DNA of 38,758 bases from Methylobacterium crusticola (lineage in GTDB: Bacteria > Pseudomonadota > Alphaproteobacteria > Rhizobiales > Beijerinckiaceae), in contig NZ_QOWC01000064.1 in NCBI RefSeq assembly GCF_003574465.1, positions 1 through 38,758 on the forward strand, given 5' to 3'. Below the pieces are notes generated by a model. The model did no database searches. It was not told where the DNA came from and saw only the letters and a list, made by a program, of their open reading frames with translations. Below, in pieces: positions 7,532-15,054 of this stretch. Position 1 is the stretch's first letter. The number at the start of each line of letters is the position of its first letter. The translations under genes were made by a program, and so were the position numbers.

Positions 7532-9868
7532 TCAGGCCGGCTGGACGAAGCTGTCGAGGACCATCTTCCGGCCGGCCTTGTCGAAGTCAACGGTGAGCTT
7601 GTTGCCGTCGACGGCCGTCACCAGGCCGGGCCCGAATTTGGTGTGGAAGATCCGCGCCCCGGCCTCGAAGGCCGCCGCGGCGCCGGTGGATTTCGCCACC
7701 AGGGTGCCGTCGATCTGCCGGGGTCCGCGCCGGGCGGCGGCCGGCGCGCCGCGGCCGTAGGAATCCTGCTGGCCCGCGGTGGCGGCCTGCGCCCGCTGCC
7801 ATCCGGGGGTGGCGTAGGACGAGCCGAAGGGCGGCGCCTGCCGGTCGAAGCGCGAGGGCCCTTGCGCGTAGCCGGCCGGCGCCTCGATCACCGCGACGCT
7901 GGCCTCGGGCAATTCGTCGATGAAGCGGCTCGGCACCGTGCTCGACCACATGCCGTGGATGCGCCGGTTGACCGCGAACGAGATCTTGGCGCGCTTGCGC
8001 GCCCGGGTCAGGCCGACATGGGCGAGGCGGCGCTCCTCCTCGAGGCCGGCGCGGCCGCTCTCGTCGAGGGCCCGCTGGTTCGGGAACAGGCCGTGCTCCC
8101 AGCCCGGCAGGAACACGGTGTCGAATTCCAGGCCCTTGGCGGCGTGGAGCGTCATGAGGCTGACCCGGTCGCCGCCCTCCGCGTCGTTGGCGTCCATCAC
8201 CAGGGCGATGTGCTCCAGGAAGCCGCCGAGGTCCGGGAACTCCTCCATCGAGCGCACGAGCTCCTTGAGGTTCTCCAGGCGCCCGGCGGCGTCGGCGGTG
8301 CGCTCCTTCTGCCACATCTCGGTGTAGCCGGATTCCTCCAGGATGGTCTGCGCCACCTCGGTGTGGGGCTGGTCCTCCAGGAGCTTGGCCCAGCGCGCGA
8401 AGCTCTGGCCGAGGGCCCGGAGGGTGGAGCGGGCCCTCGGCTTCAGCTCCTCGGTCTCGACGAGCATCCGGGCGGACTGGAGCAGCGGCACGCCGGCGCG
8501 GCGTGAGAGGCCGTGCAGGGCCTGGAGCGTGGCGTCGCCGAGGCCGCGCTTGGGCGTGTTGAAGATCCGCTCGAAGGCGAGGTCGTCGGCCGGGTTGGCG
8601 GTGACGCGCAGGTACGCGAGGGCGTCGCGCACCTCGGCCCGCTCGTAGAAGCGCGGGCCCCCGACCACCCGGTAGGGCAGGCCGAGCTGGACGAAGCGGT
8701 CCTCGACCTCGCGCATCTGGGCCGAGATGCGCACCAGCACGGCGATCTCCGCCAGGGGGTGGCCCTTGGCCTGGAGGCCCTCGATGGCCTCGCTGAGGAG
8801 CCGCGCCTCCTCCTCGGAATCCCAGGCGCCCGTGACCGTCACGGGCTCGCCCGCCACCGCCTCGGTGCGCAGGGTCTTGCCGAGGCGCCCCTCGTTGTGG
8901 GCGATCAGGGTCGAGGCCGCCGCCAGGATGTGGCCCGTCGAGCGGTAGTTGCGCTCGAGCCGCACCACCACGGCGCCCGGAAAGTCGTGCTCGAAGCGCA
9001 GGATGTTGTCGACCTCGGCGCCGCGCCAGCCGTAGATCGACTGGTCGTCGTCGCCCACGCAGGCGACGTTGCGGTGCCCCTGCGCGAGCAGGCGCAGCCA
9101 GAGGTACTGGGCGACGTTGGTGTCCTGGTACTCGTCGACCAGGATGTAGCGGAAGCGGTCCTGGTAGCTCCCGAGCAGGTCCGGGTTCTCGCGCCAGAGC
9201 CGCAGGCAGAGCAGCAGGAGGTCGCCGAAATCGACGGCGTTGAGGGACTTCAGCCGGTCCTGGTAGGCGGCGTAGAGCGGCCCGCCCTTGCCGAAGCCGA
9301 AGGCGGCGGCCTCGCCGGCGGGCACCTGCTCGGGCGCCAGGCCGCGGTTCTTCCAGCCGTCGATGGCGTGGGCGAGGCCGCGGGCGGGCCAGCGCTTCTC
9401 GTCGATGTCGGCGGCCGCGATCACCTGCTTGAGCAGGCGCAGCTGGTCGTCGGTGCCCAGGATGGTGAAGTCGGACCGGAGCCCGACGAGCTCGGCGTGG
9501 CGGCGCAGGATCTTGGTCCCGATGGCGTGGAAGGTGCCGAGCCAGGGCATCCCCTCCCCGGCCGGGCCGATGAGGGCGCCGATGCGCTCCTTCATCTCCC
9601 GGGCGGCTTTGTTGGTGAAGGTCACCGCCAGGATGTCGAAGGGCCGGGCGCGGCCCGTGGCGATCAGGTGGGCGATGCGGGTGGTGAGCACCCGGGTCTT
9701 GCCGGTGCCGGCCCCCGCCAGCACCAGGACCGGCCCGTCCGTCGCCTCGACGGCCCGGCGCTGCTCGGGGTTCAGCCCCTCCAGGTAGGCGGCCGGCGGC
9801 GGGGCCACGGCGGCGCGGGCGCGGGCTGCGATCGAGACGGGCGCCCCGGCGGCGGTTTCGCGAGTCAT
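7532..9868 (-). CDS. uvrD: ATP-dependent 3'-5' DNA helicase, UvrD/PcrA type
   Basis: A 778-residue superfamily 1A helicase for DNA repair and removal of RecA or replication blocks. Motifs in order: Q motif LNPEQRRAV, Walker A AGAGTGKT (51-58), Ia TFTNKAAREMKERI, II DEYQDTN, III GDDDQSIYGWRGA, IV LERNYRST, V TLHAAKGLEFDTVFL and VI VGLTRARKRA. The C-terminus (FHTKFGPGLVTAVDGNKLTVDFD) is the Tudor-like domain typical of PcrA/UvrD, which binds RNA polymerase in other bacteria. A LexA-like element lies just upstream of the start. Choice between the names uvrD and pcrA is convention. Confidence 0.94.
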   Translation of the reverse strand: MTRETAAGAPVSIAARARAAVAPPPAAYLEGLNPEQRRAVEATDGPVLVLAGAGTGKTRVLTTRIAHLIATGRARPFDILAVTFTNKAAREMKERIGALIGPAGEGMPWLGTFHAIGTKILRRHAELVGLRSDFTILGTDDQLRLLKQVIAAADIDEKRWPARGLAHAIDGWKNRGLAPEQVPAGEAAAFGFGKGGPLYAAYQDRLKSLNAVDFGDLLLLCLRLWRENPDLLGSYQDRFRYILVDEYQDTNVAQYLWLRLLAQGHRNVACVGDDDQSIYGWRGAEVDNILRFEHDFPGAVVVRLERNYRSTGHILAAASTLIAHNEGRLGKTLRTEAVAGEPVTVTGAWDSEEEARLLSEAIEGLQAKGHPLAEIAVLVRISAQMREVEDRFVQLGLPYRVVGGPRFYERAEVRDALAYLRVTANPADDLAFERIFNTPKRGLGDATLQALHGLSRRAGVPLLQSARMLVETEELKPRARSTLRALGQSFARWAKLLEDQPHTEVAQTILEESGYTEMWQKERTADAAGRLENLKELVRSMEEFPDLGGFLEHIALVMDANDAEGGDRVSLMTLHAAKGLEFDTVFLPGWEHGLFPNQRALDESGRAGLEEERRLAHVGLTRARKRAKISFAVNRRIHGMWSSTVPSRFIDELPEASVAVIEAPAGYAQGPSRFDRQAPPFGSSYATPGWQRAQAATAGQQDSYGRGAPAAARRGPRQIDGTLVAKSTGAAAAFEAGARIFHTKFGPGLVTAVDGNKLTVDFDKAGRKMVLDSFVQPA

Positions 9869-9880
9869 GTCCCTTCACTG

Positions 9881-9895
9881 GACCAAAACGCGAAC
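9881..9895 (-). promoter_or_regulatory. Possible imperfect LexA box upstream of uvrD
   Basis: On the minus strand the sequence is GTTC-N7-GGTC, one mismatch from the alphaproteobacterial LexA direct repeat GTTC-N7-GTTC. It ends 12 bases before the helicase start codon, where a repressor could block expression. Helicases of this family are SOS genes in some bacteria. The match is seen; LexA control is inference. Confidence 0.3.
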
Positions 9896-10050
9896 GGCGT
9901 CGAGGGCGGGCGTGTCCAGAGGGCCCGAGCGCCCGCGGGCGAACACATCTGCGGGAGGCGGGGGCCGCGGGGGCCGGCCGGCCGGAACCTTCCCGGCCGT
10001 CCCGGCGTCGTCCCGCACGAGGCACCTTTCAGCACGATGGGAGACGAATC

Positions 10051-10299
10051 ATGCGTGCGCATGCCCTCTTGATCCTCAGCGCGGCCCTGCTCGCCGCACC
10101 GCCCGTCCTGGCCCAGAGCCAGCGCACCACGCCGCGCGGCGAGCGGACCGTGGAGGGGTTGAACAACCAGATGGAGACTCAGGGCCAGATCCGGAGCATC
10201 CAGCAGCAGAACCAGTTCAACAACAGCCAGCTGCGCGGCGAGATGCGGCTCCAGCAGAGCCTGCCGCCGCCCCCGAGCGTGACGCTGCCGCTGCGCTGA
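10051..10299 (+). CDS. Small secreted Gln/Asn-rich protein, unknown function
   Basis: An 82-residue protein with a clear Sec signal peptide (basic MRAH, hydrophobic core, cleavage expected after VLA at residue 21). The mature ~61 residues are rich in Gln and Asn (NNQMETQGQIRSIQQQNQFNNSQL) and end in a Pro-rich segment PPPPSVTLPLR, with no Cys. I do not recognise a named family; short Gln-rich periplasmic proteins of this type are common hypotheticals in Methylobacterium-like genomes. GGGAGA at 10039-10044 fits as ribosome binding site. It diverges from the helicase gene. Confidence 0.72.
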   Translation: MRAHALLILSAALLAAPPVLAQSQRTTPRGERTVEGLNNQMETQGQIRSIQQQNQFNNSQLRGEMRLQQSLPPPPSVTLPLR

Positions 10300-10355
10300 C
10301 GGGACGGTCCGGCGGCCGGTGCCGCCTCGGAAGCGGAGGCCGCGCGGCCTGCCGG

Positions 10356-10925
10356 TCAGTGCCGGATCCGGACCCCGCCCGCGGCGGCGAGCGCGCCGGA
10401 CCCGGGCTTGTGGAGCGGGCGCCGGGACGGGATACCGATGACGCGGCCGAGATCCTCCGGCCGCGGCAGGCGGGCGTGCGAGCCCATCATCACGTCGAGG
10501 TTGGCCAGGATGTCGTCCGGGAACGGCGCGACCCGGCGCGTCGCGGGGTCGACGTGAAGGGAGAGGTTCTCGGAGGTGGCGGCGACCCACCCGTCCGTGG
10601 CGTGGCGGATCTCGGAGTAGAGGTGCAGCCGCTTCTCGTCGAAGCCCACGAGCTGAAGGGTCACCCGCACCGGATCGTCGAGGATCAGCTCGCGCCGGTA
10701 GCGCACGTGGACCTCGGCCGCGAAGGTCGTGCCCCGCCCCGCCTCCGTGTAGTCGGGGCCAAGACCCACGATCCCGTAGGCCTCGTCCACCGCGCGGTCG
10801 AACAGGACGTGGTAGTAGGCCAGGTTGAGGTGGCCGTTGTAATCGATCCAGGCCGGCTCGATCGCCATCGTGGACGACACGAAGGGCGCGAAGAAGAAGA
10901 CCGATGCGGAACGCTCGTCAGCCAT
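10356..10925 (-). CDS. Thioesterase, hot-dog fold (4-hydroxybenzoyl-CoA thioesterase-like)
   Basis: A 189-residue protein. WIDYNGHLNLAYY (residues 26-38) is the hot-dog active-site helix region with Asp28, Asn30 and His32, as in acyl-CoA and betainyl-CoA type thioesterases. The central strands FAAEVHVRYRRELILDDPVRVTLQLVGFDEKRLHLYSEI are typical. The start at 10925 (MADERSASVFFF) is preferred; an upstream extension of 44 residues is low-complexity and lies in the promoter region shared with the divergent FAD dehydrogenase. The natural acyl-CoA is not evident. The ~65 residues after the domain are less conserved in appearance. Confidence 0.8.
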   Translation of the reverse strand: MADERSASVFFFAPFVSSTMAIEPAWIDYNGHLNLAYYHVLFDRAVDEAYGIVGLGPDYTEAGRGTTFAAEVHVRYRRELILDDPVRVTLQLVGFDEKRLHLYSEIRHATDGWVAATSENLSLHVDPATRRVAPFPDDILANLDVMMGSHARLPRPEDLGRVIGIPSRRPLHKPGSGALAAAGGVRIRH

Positions 10926-11153
10926 CGTGGGGCTCCCGGCCAAGCGCAGCGGGATGAAAAGGGCGTCTTTCGACGTAGCATGCTTCAAACGGGGATGCAC
11001 CCCCGAAAGCCTTGCACCTTGGGGCAACCCCGCCCGTGCGCGAGGGGCTTCCGGCACCCCTGCCGCCTCGGTATGCCGGCACCCGTCCGTCTGATAGGTT
11101 CGCGGGCAAAAGCGCGAGTCCCTCCGCGCCCCTCACCGGGAGGTCGAGACCCC

Positions 11154-12569
11154 ATGAACGCCCAGAGCCCCGCCCCGCGCCAGCGCCCCGACCCGGAGTC
11201 CGTCGCGGCCGTGATCCAGGCGCTGCACGCGCAGTTCGGCAACCGCGTCGTCACGAGCCAGGCGGTGCGCGAGCAGCACGCCAGCACGCTCACCTGGGTG
11301 CCGAACCAGCCGCCGGACGCGGTGATCTACGCCGAGAGCACCGAGGACGTGCAGGCGGTCGTGCGGCTGTGCGCGGCCCACCGCGTGCCGGTGGTGGCCT
11401 TCGGCACCGGCACCTCGCTCGAGGGGCACGTCAACGCGCCCTTCGGCGGCATCTCCATCGACCTCATGAGCATGAACAAGGTGCTGGCGGTCCACGCCGA
11501 GGACCTCGACTGCGTGGTCCAGCCCGGCATCACCCGCAAGGCGCTGAACGAGCACCTGCGCGACCAGGGCCTGTTCTTCCCGATCGATCCCGGGGCCGAC
11601 GCCTCGCTCGGCGGCATGGCGGCGACGCGGGCCTCCGGCACCAACGCGGTGCGCTACGGGACCATGAAGGACAACGTGCTCGCGCTCACCGCCGTGATGC
11701 CGAACGGCGACATCGTCCGGACCGGCCCGCGGGCCCGCAAGACCTCGGCGGGCTACGACCTCGCGCGCCTGCTCGTCGGCTCGGAGGGCACGCTCGGCAT
11801 CATCACGGAGCTGACCCTCAAGCTGTCCGGGATCCCGGAGGCGATCTCGGCCGGCGTCTGCCCGTTCCCGAGCATCAAGGCGGCCTGCGACGCCGTGATC
11901 GTGACGATCCAGTCCGGCCTGCCGGTGGCCCGCATCGAGCTCCTCGACGAGGTGCAGGTCGCGGCCTGCAATGCCTACTCGAAGCTCACCCTGCCGGAGA
12001 CTCCGCTGCTGCTCGTGGAGTTCCACGGCTCCGAGGCGAGCGTGCGCGAGCAGGCCGAGCGCTTCGGCGAGATCGCGGCCGATTTCGGCGGCGGTCCCTA
12101 CGAGTGGGCGACGAAGGCCGAGGACCGCACCCGCCTCTGGCAGGCCCGCCACGACGTCTACTGGGCCGCCGTCGGCATGCGTCCGGGCGCCAAGGTGATC
12201 GCCACGGACGTCTGCGTGCCGATCTCGCGCCTCGCCGAGTGCGTGGACGAGACCAAGCGGGACATCGTGGAGCACGGCCTGACCGCCCCGATCGCCGGCC
12301 ACGTCGGCGACGGCAACTTCCACACCTCGCCGCTCGTGATGATGGACGACCCCGACGAGATCGCCCGCGTCACGGGCTTCATCGAGCGCCTCGTCGCCCG
12401 GGCGCTCGCCATGGAGGGCACCTGCACGGGCGAGCACGGCATCGGCCAGAAGAAGATGCGCTTCATGGAGGCCGAGCACGGGGCCGAGGCCCTGAACCTG
12501 ATGCGCACCCTCAAGCGCGCCATCGACCCGGACAACATCATGAATCCCGGGAAGGTCGTGGCGGTCTGA
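11154..12569 (+). CDS. FAD-linked oxidase, D-lactate dehydrogenase (cytochrome)/GlcD type
   Basis: A 471-residue flavoprotein that would oxidise a D-2-hydroxy acid such as D-lactate or glycolate. The FAD-binding PCMH domain occupies about residues 50-230: FGTGTSLEGHVNAPFGGISID, VVQPGITRKALNEHL, DPGADASLGGMAATRASGTNAVRYG and LLVGSEGTLGIITE. The C-terminal cap domain carries the conserved HVGDGNFH, GEHGIG and NPGK motifs. The ATG at 11154 follows GGGAGG. Single-gene forms of this length resemble cytochrome-linked D-lactate dehydrogenases; no GlcE/GlcF partner lies nearby. The substrate is therefore an inference. It diverges from the thioesterase gene. Confidence 0.88.
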   Translation: MNAQSPAPRQRPDPESVAAVIQALHAQFGNRVVTSQAVREQHASTLTWVPNQPPDAVIYAESTEDVQAVVRLCAAHRVPVVAFGTGTSLEGHVNAPFGGISIDLMSMNKVLAVHAEDLDCVVQPGITRKALNEHLRDQGLFFPIDPGADASLGGMAATRASGTNAVRYGTMKDNVLALTAVMPNGDIVRTGPRARKTSAGYDLARLLVGSEGTLGIITELTLKLSGIPEAISAGVCPFPSIKAACDAVIVTIQSGLPVARIELLDEVQVAACNAYSKLTLPETPLLLVEFHGSEASVREQAERFGEIAADFGGGPYEWATKAEDRTRLWQARHDVYWAAVGMRPGAKVIATDVCVPISRLAECVDETKRDIVEHGLTAPIAGHVGDGNFHTSPLVMMDDPDEIARVTGFIERLVARALAMEGTCTGEHGIGQKKMRFMEAEHGAEALNLMRTLKRAIDPDNIMNPGKVVAV

Positions 12570-12576
12570 GCCGCGC

Positions 12577-12596
12577 GGGCGGGCCGAGGCCCGCCC
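12577..12596. terminator. Hairpin between convergent genes
   Basis: GGGCGGGCC (12577-12585) is followed after GA by its exact complement GGCCCGCCC (12588-12596), immediately before the stop codon of the convergent secreted-protein gene. No T tract. It probably ends transcription from the dehydrogenase gene. Confidence 0.45.
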
Positions 12597-13070
12597 TCAC
12601 GGCCGCGGGGGCGCCCCGTCCGTCGTGAAGGTGCCCTCGAAGCGGCCGCGCTGGGTGTCGGCCGCGCAGGCGACCGTCGAGCGGCCGGGACCGGCCTGCG
12701 GGAAGCGGCAGGTGCCGACGGTCATCAGGGTGTCGCGGCTGATGCCGCCGTCGGCGGCCTTGACGCTCACGACCACGGCGCTCACCGGCTGCGAGGCGTC
12801 GACCCCGACTTCGGGCTGGGGCTCCTGCGGCATGCCGGTGCCGCTGAAGCTGACCGTGGTGCCGTCGCTGGCGCTGAAGTCGAAGGTCGTGCGGCGCCCC
12901 TGGACGGCGTTGATCACGCTGTCGCCGCAGGTCGGCGTGACGTCCCGCCCGGCCACGACCAGGCGCTCGCAGGTCCCCTTGAGGACGTTCCGGGCGAGGG
13001 GCTGCGCCCGCGCCTCGAGCGCGCAGGCGAGGGTGAGCAGGAGGGCGGCGGTGAGGAGGCGGGTCAGCAT
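12597..13070 (-). CDS. Secreted protein of unknown function
   Basis: A 157-residue protein with a Sec signal peptide (MLTRLLTAALLLTLACALEARA, cleavage near residue 22). The mature part has four Cys, in two groups (GTCERLVVAGRDVTPTCGDS and GTCRFPQ...VACAAD), suggesting two disulfides, and beta-rich spacing (TTFDFSASDGTTVSFSGTG). I do not recognise a family. The start at 13070 is chosen for its signal peptide; longer frames upstream are Arg-rich and non-coding in look. It is separated by 116 bases from the amine oxidase gene on the same strand. Confidence 0.72.
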   Translation of the reverse strand: MLTRLLTAALLLTLACALEARAQPLARNVLKGTCERLVVAGRDVTPTCGDSVINAVQGRRTTFDFSASDGTTVSFSGTGMPQEPQPEVGVDASQPVSAVVVSVKAADGGISRDTLMTVGTCRFPQAGPGRSTVACAADTQRGRFEGTFTTDGAPPRP

Positions 13071-13186
13071 GCCGGCAATGTAGGCATGGGGCCGGCGCCG
13101 TCGAGGCCGGCGCCCGGGCGGGGCCTTTCCCCCAAGGGCCCGCGCCGACCGGTCGCCCCTCGGCGGGAACGCCCCCCGGCGGCGCC

Positions 13187-14497
13187 CTATCCCAGCGCCT
13201 GCGCCACGGCGTCGGCCGCCCGCTCGCCCTCCTCGTAGGCGCCGCCGGCGGTTCCCCATTGCAGCCGCGACAGGGCCTCGCCGGCAAACCAGATCCGGTC
13301 GCCCACGGACGCCTTGAGCAGGTCGCGGGCGCCGGCATGGCCCGGCGGCACCACGGCCCAGGAGCCGCGCGACCAGGGGTCGTGGCGCCACTCGGTCACG
13401 GCCGGCACCGCGAGGTCGCCCAGGAGCCCCCGGCCGACATGCTCGGCCAGGGAGGCCCGCACCAGGCGCCGGGCCCCGTCGGCCCCGGCCCGGGCGGCGT
13501 CGAGGCGGGCCGCGAGGGGCGCGTCGAGCTCGAAGTAGTGGAAGGGCGTGCCGTCGACGCGGGTCAGGAGGCCCGGGGGCTGGAGCCGGCCCTCCGTCAG
13601 GCTGGCGAGGCGGTCGCGGCCCCGGAACGGCGCCGAGGGCCAGTGCAGCACGACGTGCTCGTAGATCCCGGCGCTGAAGCCGTCGATGGCGCCGCGGACC
13701 GGGTCCGGCAGGGGCGGCGAGAAGGCGACGGCGTCCCGCAGCACCATCACGGGCGCGGTCACGATGGCGGCCCGGGCGCGCAGGCGCCCGTGCGCGCCGG
13801 CCTCCAGCGTCACCCCCGGGCCCGACCAGTCGATCGCCCGCACGGGCGCCGCGAGGGCGACCGGGAGGCCGGCCGCCAGCCGCGCCAGGTAGGCGCCGTA
13901 CCCCCCGGCCACGAAGTGGTTGTCGCCGTACTCCATGCTGGGGAAGTCGTGCAGGCTGACCTCGCCGAGGGGCCGGCCGGAGACGAGGCCGTGCACCAGG
14001 GCGACGCGCCGGCCCCAGGGGCCGAGCCCCGGCGGCAGGGCGGTCGCGGCCGGCCGGTCGGGGCCGCCGAGGCGGGCGCCGTCGCTCATCGCCCGGTCGG
14101 CCACCGACCAGGCCCGCGCGAAGGCCGCCTCCTCCGCCGGGCGGCCCCGGCGCCGCCCGACCCAGAGGTGGCTCTCCTGCGCGGCCCGGCGCAGGGGCTC
14201 GCCGCGGGCGAGGCCGAGCTGCACCAGCGGGTTGATCGGGCCGGCATGGAGCCAGTGCGCCCCGAGGTCGACCGGGTGGCCGCGCAGGGCGGTGGTGAGC
14301 GTGCGTCCGCCGACGCGGTCGCGGGCCTCCAGCACCGCCACGCGGAGCCCCCGGGCGAGGAGGCGCCGCGCCGCCGCGATCCCGGCGCTGCCGGCGCCGA
14401 CCACCACGACGTCGGGATCGGCCGGCAGGGGCGCGAGGGCGGGCCGCAGGGTCGGGGCGAGGTGCCGGTGGGCGTGCGGCGCGGGGCCGGCCGTCAT
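13187..14497 (-). CDS. Flavin-containing amine oxidase family oxidoreductase
   Basis: A 436-residue protein. The dinucleotide-binding fold VVVGAGSAGIAAARRLLARGLRVAVLEARDRVGGR (from residue 31) has GAGSAG at 34-39 and the ARDRVGGR signature of monoamine and polyamine oxidases at 58-65. The C-terminal FAD-contacting stretch IWFAGEALSRLQWGTAGGAYEEGERAA is also standard. Substrate could be a polyamine, an aromatic amine or another compound; nothing fixes it. The start overlaps the DUF1499 stop by four bases (ATGA), so the gene is the last of a three-gene unit with the membrane protein. Confidence 0.85.
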   Translation of the reverse strand: MTAGPAPHAHRHLAPTLRPALAPLPADPDVVVVGAGSAGIAAARRLLARGLRVAVLEARDRVGGRTLTTALRGHPVDLGAHWLHAGPINPLVQLGLARGEPLRRAAQESHLWVGRRRGRPAEEAAFARAWSVADRAMSDGARLGGPDRPAATALPPGLGPWGRRVALVHGLVSGRPLGEVSLHDFPSMEYGDNHFVAGGYGAYLARLAAGLPVALAAPVRAIDWSGPGVTLEAGAHGRLRARAAIVTAPVMVLRDAVAFSPPLPDPVRGAIDGFSAGIYEHVVLHWPSAPFRGRDRLASLTEGRLQPPGLLTRVDGTPFHYFELDAPLAARLDAARAGADGARRLVRASLAEHVGRGLLGDLAVPAVTEWRHDPWSRGSWAVVPPGHAGARDLLKASVGDRIWFAGEALSRLQWGTAGGAYEEGERAADAVAQALG

Positions 14498-15054
14498 CGG
14501 CTCCCCTCCGGCTCCGGGCCCGAGGCCCGCACCGCCGCCTCGATCCCGGAGAGCCAGCGGGAGAGCCGGGCGCGGTTGACCCCGAGGTCGCCGCGCCCGA
14601 TCTGGCTGCGGGAGTAGAGCGCGAGGCTCGAGCGCCCCTCGCCGCGGCCGACGATCTCGACCGTGATGGTGTCGGGAAACCGCATCAGCCGGGAGCGCGC
14701 CACGTAGCGGTCCTGCTCGCCCCAGCGGTCGCTGAACACCAGGGCGGTGCGCGGCTCGGCCTCGGCCACCGCCCGCACGATCTCGCGCAGGCGCGCGCCG
14801 GGCACCGGGTAATCCGGGGGCACGAAGTCGGCCTTGGCCTGCGGGCAGACGTCGGGCGGGCAGGCGAGCGCGTCGTTGGGCGACGCGCGCCGGCGCAGGG
14901 TCGCGAACTCCACCGGCCCGAGGTCCGGCGGCCCGAACAGCCGGATCCAGACCTCCTCGATGCCGCCCGGCTCCTCTCCCCGACCGATCACCACCGCACC
15001 TCCGATCAATACCCCGAGGCCGAGCGCGAGCAGCAGCCGCCCGAGCCGCCTCAT
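14494..15054 (-). CDS. DUF1499 domain protein, membrane-anchored
   Basis: A 186-residue protein with one N-terminal membrane segment (LGRLLLALGLGVLIGGAVVIG) and a DUF1499 domain: CPPDVCPQAKADFVPPDYPVPGARLREIVRAVAEAEPRT, then RYVARSRLMRFPDTITVEIV and YSRSQIGRGDLGVNRARLSRWL. Family function is unknown. It overlaps the upstream membrane-protein gene and the downstream amine oxidase by four bases each (ATGA), so the three are translationally coupled. Confidence 0.85.
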   Translation of the reverse strand: MRRLGRLLLALGLGVLIGGAVVIGRGEEPGGIEEVWIRLFGPPDLGPVEFATLRRRASPNDALACPPDVCPQAKADFVPPDYPVPGARLREIVRAVAEAEPRTALVFSDRWGEQDRYVARSRLMRFPDTITVEIVGRGEGRSSLALYSRSQIGRGDLGVNRARLSRWLSGIEAAVRASGPEPEGSR

